The position numbers were made by a program, and so were the translations under genes. This document shows, piece after piece, positions 16,777 to 24,680 of a DNA stretch of 64,000 bases. The notes under the pieces are model-generated. The model worked only from the letters and a program-made list of their open reading frames with translations, did no database searches and was not told where the DNA came from. Position 1 is the first letter of the stretch. Each line of letters starts with the position of its first letter. Source of the DNA: Bifidobacterium breve (GTDB taxonomy: Bacteria; Actinomycetota; Thermoleophilia; Solirubrobacterales; Solirubrobacteraceae). Location of the stretch: NCBI GenBank assembly GCA_945878865.1, contig CAMCUD010000021.1, forward strand, positions 19,879-83,878, read 5' to 3'.

Positions 16777-18543
16777 CTACTCGCCCTCGGCGGGCACGCC
16801 ATAGGTGGTCGTCACGGGTTCACGGCGGGTCTCGCCGCCCGGCATCTTGATGACGCGCGTGATGGTGATGGAGAACCCGCCGTCGTCGGTTGGCTGGCGC
16901 GAGCCGGGAATCGCCTGAACCTTCCGGCCGCCGTTGTCGCCGTAGAGGCGGACGGTCACCGAGTCGTCGTCGCTGCTCGTGCGGATGAGGATCGGCGTCT
17001 TCGTGTCGTTTGTCCACCGCAGGTCGATGCTGCCCCAGTTCAACGTCGACTCGCGGCCGGCGGGGTAGCGATCGATGTAGAAGCTGTGCGCGGTGTGCTG
17101 GTCGAGCTGCAGGCCGGCGAAGTACGCGGCGTTGTACATCGTCGTGGAGAACTGCGAGACGCCGCCGCCGACCGAGTCCTCGAGCTTGTTGCCCTCGGCG
17201 ATGAACGGCGCTTTGACGTAGCCCTTCTCCTCGGTGCGCTCCCCGGCGATGTCGTTGAGCGAGAACTGGCCGCCGGCGGGGATCACGGTGCCGTCGACCG
17301 CCGCGGCGATGTGCTGGATGTTCGTGACCCGGGGCTGGCCCGGGACGTAGTACGTCGTGAATGTGCCGATGAGCTGGTCGACGCCGCGTGCCTGTGCGGC
17401 GGTGACCGGCGGGGCCACGGTCTTGACGGGGAGCTTGGCGTCGTGGCGGCCCGCGCGGATCGCCCGGTCGATGCGCGCCGCAGCCTTCTTGCGGTCCACC
17501 GATCGGCCGGCCCGGCCTTCCGACTTCACGGTCACGTTCGCCGCGCGGGGGCGCCAGCTGACCTCGGCCTTCCCGTCGACGACGACGTCGCTGCCGGTCG
17601 CGGAGAACTTCACGCCCTTGGGCGGGCGCTCGCGCTTGGCGGCGAGCTCGGCCACGAGCGCGTCGAGCGCCGCCTGGTTGGTGGCCAGTCGCGCGTCGCG
17701 TCCGCCGTCGAGCGACTTCAGCGTCAGCAGGGGGGCGAGCTGCTCGGGCGTGACGGTGAGGTCGCCGCCGGGCGCGTCGATGACCATCGGGCGGCGCAGC
17801 GTGTCGCGGGCGCGCGACGCGATGTTCTCCACGCGCTTCTTCGAGACGGCCGGGCGAACGGTGATGGGGAGGGCCACGCTGGCGCTGCGGCGGCTCGCGA
17901 AGGCCTGCTCCAGGCGCTGCGCGAGCTCCGTGCGCCGGACGCGGCGGCCGTCGCTGGGGGTGGTGGCCGTGACCTCGAGCGACGTCGGATCGACGGCGAT
18001 CGACCCCGCCGAGACGGGTGTGTCGACCTGCTCGGCGACATCGCGCACGGCGGCCAGGAGCTTTGCTTGGTCGACGCGGGTGACGGGCGGCACCTCACGC
18101 CCCCCGGTGATCCCGCCCAGGACCCCGCGGACGGTGCCCAGCGGCCCGTCGCGCCCGGCGTCCATGGCCCGCCGCACGGTCGCGTCGAGGTCGACGCGGT
18201 AGCCGGCGTCCTGCGGATCGACGCTGATCACGGTGCGCCCGGCGGCGAGCTTCACCGGCGCCGGGTCGGCGAGCACCGGCTTCAGCCGCCGCTCGGCCTC
18301 CGCGGCGTCGGCGCCGCCGAGGTCGACGCCGGCGACCTTCGTCCCGGGCAGCACGCGGTCGCTGTAGCGGCTGCCGACCACGAGCAGGAGCAGCAGCACG
18401 GCGAAGATGGCGAGGCCGGCGACGAGGAGAGGACCCCGCCACCTGCGGCGAGGTGGGGCGGGCCGGCGCTCGGAGCTGCGAGGCGGCGGCGTGGGCTCGG
18501 GGTCGTCGAACCAGTCGCGGCGCGTGGCGGTGCTGGTCGTCAT
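16777..18543 (-). CDS. VanW family protein with PG-binding-type repeats
   Basis: 588 residues. A short cytoplasmic Pro-rich tail is followed by a single membrane helix (about 38-60), two putative peptidoglycan-binding-4-like domains (about 70-200 and 215-360), and then a VanW domain (about 390-530). The VanW domain includes TTYYVPGQPRVTNIQHIAAAVDG, FSLNDIAG and GGGVSQFSTTMYNAAYFAGLQ. The C-terminal strand-rich tail has DGGFSITITRVI. VanW proteins are linked to cell-wall assembly and some vancomycin clusters, but their reaction is unknown. It is divergent from the glutamate dehydrogenase gene, with an ATG at 18543 that almost abuts the opposite open frame. Confidence 0.92.
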   Translation of the reverse strand: MTTSTATRRDWFDDPEPTPPPRSSERRPAPPRRRWRGPLLVAGLAIFAVLLLLLVVGSRYSDRVLPGTKVAGVDLGGADAAEAERRLKPVLADPAPVKLAAGRTVISVDPQDAGYRVDLDATVRRAMDAGRDGPLGTVRGVLGGITGGREVPPVTRVDQAKLLAAVRDVAEQVDTPVSAGSIAVDPTSLEVTATTPSDGRRVRRTELAQRLEQAFASRRSASVALPITVRPAVSKKRVENIASRARDTLRRPMVIDAPGGDLTVTPEQLAPLLTLKSLDGGRDARLATNQAALDALVAELAAKRERPPKGVKFSATGSDVVVDGKAEVSWRPRAANVTVKSEGRAGRSVDRKKAAARIDRAIRAGRHDAKLPVKTVAPPVTAAQARGVDQLIGTFTTYYVPGQPRVTNIQHIAAAVDGTVIPAGGQFSLNDIAGERTEEKGYVKAPFIAEGNKLEDSVGGGVSQFSTTMYNAAYFAGLQLDQHTAHSFYIDRYPAGRESTLNWGSIDLRWTNDTKTPILIRTSSDDDSVTVRLYGDNGGRKVQAIPGSRQPTDDGGFSITITRVIKMPGGETRREPVTTTYGVPAEGE

Positions 18544-19924
18544 GCGCACCTCCACGGTACGCAATCGGTGCCACGGTTCCTGGTCGTCTCCGTGCAAGTG
18601 GGCGCCGATCCGCCTGAGGAAACGGTCGCCAGGCGGCCCTTTCCTCAGGAGCGTTCGGTACGGTCGGCCGATCACCGAGTCCTCCTCACCGCACGCCGTC
18701 GTCGCGTTCCATCTCGAGGCCGCCGGGGAGCGGTTGAAGCTCGCCGAGGCGACGCTCGACCTCCTGCGCTCCTCCGAGCGCGAGGTCCAGGTGCAGCTGC
18801 CCGTCGAGCGCACGGACGGCTCGACGAGCGTCTACACCGGCTACCGCGTCCAGCACAACGCGGCGCGCGGACCGTTCAAGGGCGGGATCCGCTTCCACCC
18901 CGACGTCGATCTCGATGTCGTCCAGGGGCTCGCCTCGCTCATGACGTACAAGTGCGCGCTCGTGAACATCCCGTTCGGCGGGGCGAAGGGCGCCGTCCGC
19001 TGCCCGGCCGGCGAGCTCGACGCGCGCGAGCGCGGCCGGCTGGCGCGCGTGCTGACGCGGCGGCTGGCCGACGTGATCGGTCCCGAGCGCGACATCCCGG
19101 CGCCGGACATCGGCACCGACGAGACGACGATGGCGCACATGATGGATGAGTGGTCCCACATCGTCGGGCCGACGCCCGCGGTGGTGACCGGCAAGCCGCT
19201 CGTCCTCGGCGGCACGTACGGGCGGCGCGACGCCGTCGGCCGCGGCCTGGCCCAGCTGTTCTCCTACGCCGCAGACGAGCTCGGGGTTGACGTGGAGGGC
19301 GCGCGCATCGCCATCCAGGGGTTCGGCAAGGTCGGCGCGGCCGCCGCGGTGGCGTTCACGCGCCTGGGCTGCAAGGTGGTGGCGGTCAGCGATGCGGACA
19401 CCGCGGTCCTGGCGCCCGGCGGCGCATTCGACCTCATCGCACTCGAGGAGGCCGTCGCCCGGCAGGAGCCCGCCGAGGCGCTGCCCGGGGACCGGATCGC
19501 ACGCGACGAGCTCCTGACGGTGCCCTGCGACGTGCTCATCCCGGCGGCGCTGGGTGGCGCCATCCATCCCGGCAACGTCGCCGACGTCGACTGCCAGGTG
19601 ATCCTCGAGGGCGCCAACGCGCCGGTGACCCTGTCGGCCGAGCAGGAGCTGCTCGAGCGCGGGGTGCGCATCGTCCCGGATCTGCTGGCCAACGCCGGCG
19701 GCGTGATCGTCTCGTACTTCGAGTGGGTGCAGAACCTCCAGCACCTGCACTGGGACGCCGGCGAGGTCGACGAGCGGCTCGGCCGCACGATGCGCCGCGC
19801 GTGGGACGAGCTGCACGCCGCCGTGGAGCATCAGGACGGCGGGCCGAGAACGCTGCGCGAGGCGGCGTACGACCTGGGTGTCCAGCGGGTGACGCAGGCG
19901 ATGGCGCTTCGCCGCGCGGTCTAA
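18542..19924 (+). CDS. Glu/Leu/Phe/Val dehydrogenase (glutamate dehydrogenase-like)
   Basis: NAD(P)-dependent amino-acid dehydrogenase, probably glutamate dehydrogenase. The dimerisation/catalytic domain has VQHNAARGPFKGGIRFHP, the catalytic lysine in MTYKCALVNIPFGGAKGA and PAPDIGTDETTMAHMMDEW. The Rossmann domain has IQGFGKVGAAAA and VILEGANAPVT. The start is uncertain: the conserved-looking sequence begins at ITESSSPHAVVAF (ATC at 18671). No ATG, GTG or TTG occurs in frame between ATG 18542 and TTG 18735, and the 18542-18670 stretch does not look like protein. Initiation at a rare ATC codon, or a sequencing error, is possible. A large hairpin precedes this point. Confidence 0.9.
   Translation: MRTSTVRNRCHGSWSSPCKWAPIRLRKRSPGGPFLRSVRYGRPITESSSPHAVVAFHLEAAGERLKLAEATLDLLRSSEREVQVQLPVERTDGSTSVYTGYRVQHNAARGPFKGGIRFHPDVDLDVVQGLASLMTYKCALVNIPFGGAKGAVRCPAGELDARERGRLARVLTRRLADVIGPERDIPAPDIGTDETTMAHMMDEWSHIVGPTPAVVTGKPLVLGGTYGRRDAVGRGLAQLFSYAADELGVDVEGARIAIQGFGKVGAAAAVAFTRLGCKVVAVSDADTAVLAPGGAFDLIALEEAVARQEPAEALPGDRIARDELLTVPCDVLIPAALGGAIHPGNVADVDCQVILEGANAPVTLSAEQELLERGVRIVPDLLANAGGVIVSYFEWVQNLQHLHWDAGEVDERLGRTMRRAWDELHAAVEHQDGGPRTLREAAYDLGVQRVTQAMALRRAV
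18613..18649 (+). promoter_or_regulatory. Long stem-loop in the dehydrogenase leader
   Basis: CCTGAGGAAA and TTTCCTCAGG form a perfect 10-bp inverted repeat. Inside it, GGTCGCC and GGCGGCC pair with one G-T wobble after a C-C mismatch, giving a stem of about 18 positions with a one-base loop. The right arm overlaps the only purine-rich ribosome-site-like sequence nearby (CAGGAG, 18646-18651). Folding could therefore limit translation of the dehydrogenase, or it could end transcription on the opposite strand. Confidence 0.5.
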
Positions 19925-20133
19925 CGGCGGCGCAGCATGTCGGCCCGCGCGCGTTGCGCCTGCGCGTGCCGCAGCTCCCGCTCGGCTTCCTCGCGCGCCT
20001 GCGCGGCCTGAAGCTCGTCGCCGCGCAGGCTGAGGTACTCGGCACGCGCCCGATGGCTGCGGGCGACGCGCTCGTGCGTGGTGGCCTCGAACTCGAACTG
20101 CTCAGGCGTGCTGCCGTAGCGGAAGTCGACCAT
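19921..20133 (-). CDS. Small charged helical protein, 70 residues
   Basis: Not recognised. From the ATG at 20133 the protein starts MVDFRYGSTPEQFEFEATTHERVARSHR and continues as one long Ala/Glu/Arg-rich amphipathic helix (about 25-70), likely a coiled coil. No signal or membrane segment. Its last four bases overlap the end of the convergent dehydrogenase gene. Codon use is like its neighbours. Confidence 0.6.
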   Translation of the reverse strand: MVDFRYGSTPEQFEFEATTHERVARSHRARAEYLSLRGDELQAAQAREEAERELRHAQAQRARADMLRRR

Positions 20134-20266
20134 CGTCCCCGGTTCTCGGCGCGGTCCGGCGGAATGTGACGCCTGCCGCGCGGAAGCTGGCGCGTGACTC
20201 GCTCCCGGAAACAGGCGCGTTGCCGCTGGGCGAAAGGTTCCGCCTTCCGGTGCCGATATCCTGAGC

Positions 20267-20722
20267 ATGGCCATGACGGTTGCGTCGCTGACTTCGCGCA
20301 CGTTCCGGATCGCCCCCGCGGCAGGCGGGGGACAGGAGGTTGTGGCCACGGTGCTGCTCAGCGCCGCCGACGGCCGCGCGCTCTCCGAGGCGCTGAGCTG
20401 GATCCGCCAGCGCGACTACCTCGCACCGGCGGTGGAGTCGGCCGACCAGATCCTCGCGATGCGGGCGCTGACCGCGCTCATCGATCAGATCGACGGCATC
20501 GTCGACGACGGCCACGGCGCGCCGATCGACCTGCGCCAGGACCAGGTGGCCCTGCTCGGCGAGGCGGCCGTGCGCTACGCCGCCGAGCGCGACCTCGACG
20601 ACGGCTACCAGACGCCCGCCGAGCGTGAGCGCGTGGCCCGGCTGCGGGAGCTGTCGCATCGCCTCTTCGATCTCTCGGCGGACTTCGCCGGCGCGGCCGC
20701 CGAGGCGCGGCAGCCCCACTAG
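20267..20722 (+). CDS. Conserved-looking hypothetical protein, 151 residues
   Basis: Not recognised. Soluble, acidic, mainly helical: a short N-terminal strand region (RTFRIAPAAGGGQEVVATVLLS), then helices including GRALSEALSWIRQRD, ADQILAMRALTALIDQIDGIVDD and a C-terminal helical pair. No cofactor or metal motif is visible. It lies seven bases before the DUF2510/DUF4870 membrane-protein gene on the same strand, so the two are probably one transcript. Confidence 0.65.
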   Translation: MAMTVASLTSRTFRIAPAAGGGQEVVATVLLSAADGRALSEALSWIRQRDYLAPAVESADQILAMRALTALIDQIDGIVDDGHGAPIDLRQDQVALLGEAAVRYAAERDLDDGYQTPAERERVARLRELSHRLFDLSADFAGAAAEARQPH

Positions 20723-20729
20723 CCCCGCC

Positions 20730-21242
20730 ATGGCCGCGCAGCCGCCGCCGCAGGCCCCGCCCCCGGGGTGGTATCCCGACCCTCAGGCCCAAGGCGCCGA
20801 GCGCTGGTGGGACGGTGCGCAGTGGACGGCCAACCAGCGGCCGGCCGGCGGCATGGCGCCCGTCGCGATGCGCCAGCCGATGAGCCCCTCGGACGAGAAG
20901 TCGTGGGCGTGCATCGCGCATGTCTCCGCGCTCGCCGCGTCGTTCATCGGGCTGCCGGTGATCGGCCCGCTGATCGTCTACCTCATCAAGAAGGACGAGA
21001 GCCCGTTCGTGCGCGCGCACGCCGTCGCCTCGCTGAACTTCCAGCTGAGCTGGCTGATCTGGTTCATCGTGCTCGGTGTCGCGACGGTCGTCCTGATGTT
21101 TGTCATCGTCGGGTTCCTGCTGCTGCCCGTCCTGCTCGTCGCGGCGATCGCGTGGCTCGTGCTCGTCATCGTGGCCAGCGTCAAAGCGGCCAATGGCGAG
21201 CCGCCGATGAACTACCCGCTGACGATCGACTTCGTCAGGTAG
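20730..21242 (+). CDS. DUF2510-DUF4870 membrane protein
   Basis: 170 residues. A Pro/Gln-rich start leads into a DUF2510 motif, GWYPDPQAQGAERWWDGAQWT (about 12-32), a tryptophan-rich module common at the N-terminus of actinobacterial membrane proteins. A DUF4870-like region (about 55-165) follows with three or four hydrophobic segments: an Ala/Ser helix, VIGPLIVYLIKKDESPFVRAHA, then two strongly hydrophobic helices. The motif SPFVRAHA-x4-LNFQLSW is characteristic of the family. Function is unknown. The gene ends eight bases into the convergent transglutaminase gene. Confidence 0.82.
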   Translation: MAAQPPPQAPPPGWYPDPQAQGAERWWDGAQWTANQRPAGGMAPVAMRQPMSPSDEKSWACIAHVSALAASFIGLPVIGPLIVYLIKKDESPFVRAHAVASLNFQLSWLIWFIVLGVATVVLMFVIVGFLLLPVLLVAAIAWLVLVIVASVKAANGEPPMNYPLTIDFVR

Positions 21243-22116
21243 CCGCGGGCTCGCCCACGACGTCGACTTCGACCTTCATCGACGTCGTGCGCCCCCGCGT
21301 GTAGATCACGCCGGTGAGCGGTGCCACGTCGCCGTAGTCGCGCCCGTACGCGGTGACGATGTGGCGCTCGCCGACGATCTGCCCGTTCGTGGGGTCGAGA
21401 TCGAGCCACCCCGCCCCCGGGAACAGCACGCTGAACCAGGCGTGGGACACGTCGGCGCCGGTGAGCTTGGGCCGACCGGGCGGCGGGTCGGTCTCCAGGT
21501 ACCCGCTGACGTAGCGTGCGGGCAGGCCGAGCGAGCGCAGGCACGCGATACCGAGATGGGCGAAGTCCTGGCAGACGCCCTGGCGCCGGGCGAGCACGTC
21601 CTTCAGCGGCGTGTCGACGTCCGTCTCCCCGGGGGCGAACTCGAAGTCCTCGTGGATGCGCGTGGACAGCTCGGTGACCGCCTCGATGAGCTGGCGGCCC
21701 GGGGTGAACGAGGGCGCGGCGTACTCGGCGAACGGCGCGGCGGCCTCGACCCGCGGGGAATCCAGGGTGAACTGGACGACGTCGGGGTCGCGGCTGGCGC
21801 GCACCTCCTCCCAGGCCTGCTGGCCGAACAGCGACAGGGACGCCGGGCCCCGGCTGTTGGCGATCTCGACGACGCTCGTCGCCGTCACCGTCAGCCGGCG
21901 GTGCGGCGCGCCCACGGCGACGTACGCGACGCGATTGCCGAAGAAGTCGATGTGCTCGCGGTGGTCCTCGGGCGCGGGATCCACGGTGATCGACGACGAC
22001 ACGCAACGCTGGCCGGGCGCGTCGCGCGGGAGCAGGTGCATCAGGCTCAGGCTTGGCGTGACGCGCGAGGAGTACCGGTACTCCGTGCGGTGGGTGATGC
22101 GGTACGTGGAAGCCAT
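21235..22116 (-). CDS. Transglutaminase-like cysteine protease fold protein
   Basis: 293 residues. The N-terminal bacterial transglutaminase-like beta domain (about 1-85: TYRITHRTEYRYSSRVTPSLSLMHLLPR) is followed by the papain-like transglutaminase core with triad C182 (GVCQDFAHL), H225 (SHAWFSV) and D241 (DLDPTNG). No signal peptide, so it acts in the cytoplasm. Third gene of the ATP-grasp/alpha-E operon: its ATG lies two bases after the upstream stop. In this system the transglutaminase is predicted to cleave or transfer amide bonds made by the ATP-grasp ligase. That role is predicted, not shown. Confidence 0.93.
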   Translation of the reverse strand: MASTYRITHRTEYRYSSRVTPSLSLMHLLPRDAPGQRCVSSSITVDPAPEDHREHIDFFGNRVAYVAVGAPHRRLTVTATSVVEIANSRGPASLSLFGQQAWEEVRASRDPDVVQFTLDSPRVEAAAPFAEYAAPSFTPGRQLIEAVTELSTRIHEDFEFAPGETDVDTPLKDVLARRQGVCQDFAHLGIACLRSLGLPARYVSGYLETDPPPGRPKLTGADVSHAWFSVLFPGAGWLDLDPTNGQIVGERHIVTAYGRDYGDVAPLTGVIYTRGRTTSMKVEVDVVGEPAAT

Positions 22117-22118
22117 GC

Positions 22119-24665
22119 CTACGCGCCCTCGGTCGGCCCGGCCCACCCGAGCGCGTGCTGGGGCAGGCGGTGGACGAAGTGCGCGCGCTCGAGCGCGTCG
22201 CTGCCTTGCAGCAGCTCGCCGGAGATCTCGTCGAGGACCGCGGCGAGCGCGAGGTGCGGCCCGTCGTCGCCGAGCAGGCCGGCGGGCTCGGCGAGGCGCA
22301 GTGCGGTGCGCGCCCGCAGCACGTGGCGCTGGTCGTCGCGCAGGCGGCGCTCGCCCTCGGCAGGAAGCGCGTCGAGGTCGTCGGTCAGGCGCTCGAGCTG
22401 GTAGGCGACCGACCGCGGATTGCGCTCGTCGTGCAGGAGCAGCTCGAGGGCCGTCTCGAGCTGCGCGCGCGAGCGGTAGCGGCGGCGGTAGGTGATGATG
22501 CTCTCCGCCGCGGTGAGCGTGGATTCCAGGACGAGGCTGCCGGCGCCGACGTCGTGCTGTGGCGTGAGCGTCGTGCGGACGAGCGCGACGAGCTGCAGCG
22601 CGCGCTCGAGCCGCCGGCCGGCGTCCAGGAACCTCCAACCGAGGTCGTGGACCATGCTCTCCTCACCGAGACCGCCGAGCGCGAGCAGCCCCTGGATCAG
22701 CCGCTGCATCGTCGCCTGGACGGCGGGTGACGTCGCGTCCTCGTGGCGGCGCAGGCGCAGCAGCTGGCGGTCCAGCGCGCCGATGACGAGCCACGTGTCG
22801 CCCGAGAGCTGGTCGCGGACCGCGTAGGCGGCCTGCAGCAGCGCCCGGACGGCGTGCGCGACGGTCCCCGGCCGCGACTCGTCGACGAGGAGTGCGAGCA
22901 GCTCCCCGCCGGGGGCGCTGCGCAGGGAGGGGTCGGCGAAGCCCGGGCCGGTCGCCGTGACGTCCGTGAGCGCCATGAGCAGCGTGGCGAGCGCGGCATC
23001 GCCCGCCTCGGTGCCGCCGCCCTGCAGTTCGTTGCGCCGGTCGTGGACCGTGCGCAGCAGGCGGACCGTCGCCTCCGCCCGCTCGGCGTAGCGCCCGAGC
23101 CACCACAGGTTCTCCGCGGCGCGGGCGGGCAGCGACGTCATCGGGTCGATCTGCTCGTGCGCCGGCCCACCCTCCAGCCAGAAGCCGGTCGCGCCTTCCG
23201 GCTCGGAGGCCAGGACCCACGTGTCCTTGCTGATCGCGCCGGCCTGGTTGGAGATCCGCGCGCCGTCGTCGGCGCCCGCGACCCGCGTCAGGCCACCGGG
23301 CATGACGGTGTACGAGTCGCGGCGCGCGACGGCGAACGTCCGCAGCACCGCGCGGCGCGCCTCCAGCCCGTCGTCGCCGAGGGTCGGCGTCGTCGACAGC
23401 GCGAGCGGCTCCTGGCCGACCCACATCGCGGGGTGCGCGACGATCCGGTCGCGCAGCGCTTCGAGCTCGGCGGTGCTGCACTCCCAGCCGAGGATCGACG
23501 CCGGCCCGGCGCCGCGCGAGACGGGCCGCAGGACGAGCTCTTCGAGGCGGTCGAGGACGACGCGGCGCTGCGCGTCGTCGCCGCACCACCAGCTCTCCGC
23601 GCTGGCCATCCGCGGCGCGCGGCCGAGCAGGTGCTCGCCGATCGCCGGCAGGAAGTGCATGAGCGCCGGGTTCTCCAGGACGCTCGCGCCCAGCGGGTTG
23701 ACCACCGAGACGGTGCCGCGGCGGGTGGCCTCCACCAACCCCGCGACGCCGAGCTGCGAGTCGGGCTTGAGCTCGAGCGGGTCGCAGTACCAGCCATCAA
23801 CGCGGCGCAGGATGACGTGGACGGGCTCGAGTGCGCCCAGCGCGCCCATGTACACCCCGTCCGGGCGCACGACCAGATCGGCGCCCTCGACGAGCGGATA
23901 GCCGAGCGTCGAGGACAGGACGGCGTGCTCGAACGCCGTCTCGTTCCACGGGCCGGGCGTGAGGACGACGATGCGCGGGTCCTCGATGCCGGGCGGCGCC
24001 ATCGCCTGCAGCGCGCCGCGCAGCGCGCGGAAGAAGGGCGCGAGCCGGTGCACGTTCGCGCCCCGGTAGAGGCTGGGCAGCACGCGCGAGACGACCGTGC
24101 GGTTCTCCAGCGCGTAGCCGAACCCCGAGGGCGCCTGCGTCCGGTCGGCGACGACGCGCCACGTGCCGTCGCCGTCGCGGCCCAGGTCCGCGGCGTAGAG
24201 GAAGAGCTGCGTGTCGCCGCCGAGGCGCACCCCGTGGCAGGGCCGCAGGAACCCGGCGTGGCCGAAGACGACCTCGGGCGGCAGCAGCCCGCGCCGCAGC
24301 AGGTCGCGCTCGCCGTAGAGGTCGTCGAGGACGAGGTTCAGCAGCTCGGCGCGCTCGATGACGGCCGACTCGATGCCCTGCCATTCGCGGCTGGAGACGA
24401 GGGTCGGGACCGGATCGAACTGCCACGAGCGGCTGGCGGGCGCGGCGGCGGACGTGCCGTTCGCGCCGTACGCGTGGTAGACGACGCCGTCCTGATCGAG
24501 CAGGCGGCTGCTCTCCTCACGGCGGCGCAGCAGCTCCTCCGTGCCCAGCTCGCTCAGCGCGCCCGCCAGCTCGGCCCAGTGCGCGCGCGGCAGCCCGGCG
24601 GCGTCGAGCATCTCGTCGTGGCGGCCGGGCGGCTGCGCGTAGGCGGATGAGGTCGTCGTGATCAC
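22119..24665 (-). CDS. Circularly permuted ATP-grasp ligase fused to an alpha-E domain
   Basis: 848 residues. The N-terminal circularly permuted type 2 ATP-grasp region (about 60-470) has landmarks VYHAYGANGT, DPVPTLVSSREW, FGHAGFLRPCHGV, the tract DRTQAPSGFGYALENR, and LEPVHVILRRVDG. Then VMPGGLTRVAG leads into an alpha-E domain (about 511-845) that begins RAAENLWWLGRYAERAEATVRLLRT. Many bacteria encode these as two genes, while here they are fused. The family is predicted to make peptide-like amide bonds using ATP. GTG start at 24665, 15 bases after the upstream gene. No export signal. Confidence 0.94.
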   Translation of the reverse strand: MITTTSSAYAQPPGRHDEMLDAAGLPRAHWAELAGALSELGTEELLRRREESSRLLDQDGVVYHAYGANGTSAAAPASRSWQFDPVPTLVSSREWQGIESAVIERAELLNLVLDDLYGERDLLRRGLLPPEVVFGHAGFLRPCHGVRLGGDTQLFLYAADLGRDGDGTWRVVADRTQAPSGFGYALENRTVVSRVLPSLYRGANVHRLAPFFRALRGALQAMAPPGIEDPRIVVLTPGPWNETAFEHAVLSSTLGYPLVEGADLVVRPDGVYMGALGALEPVHVILRRVDGWYCDPLELKPDSQLGVAGLVEATRRGTVSVVNPLGASVLENPALMHFLPAIGEHLLGRAPRMASAESWWCGDDAQRRVVLDRLEELVLRPVSRGAGPASILGWECSTAELEALRDRIVAHPAMWVGQEPLALSTTPTLGDDGLEARRAVLRTFAVARRDSYTVMPGGLTRVAGADDGARISNQAGAISKDTWVLASEPEGATGFWLEGGPAHEQIDPMTSLPARAAENLWWLGRYAERAEATVRLLRTVHDRRNELQGGGTEAGDAALATLLMALTDVTATGPGFADPSLRSAPGGELLALLVDESRPGTVAHAVRALLQAAYAVRDQLSGDTWLVIGALDRQLLRLRRHEDATSPAVQATMQRLIQGLLALGGLGEESMVHDLGWRFLDAGRRLERALQLVALVRTTLTPQHDVGAGSLVLESTLTAAESIITYRRRYRSRAQLETALELLLHDERNPRSVAYQLERLTDDLDALPAEGERRLRDDQRHVLRARTALRLAEPAGLLGDDGPHLALAAVLDEISGELLQGSDALERAHFVHRLPQHALGWAGPTEGA

Positions 24666-24680
24666 GGGTCCACCGGAGGC

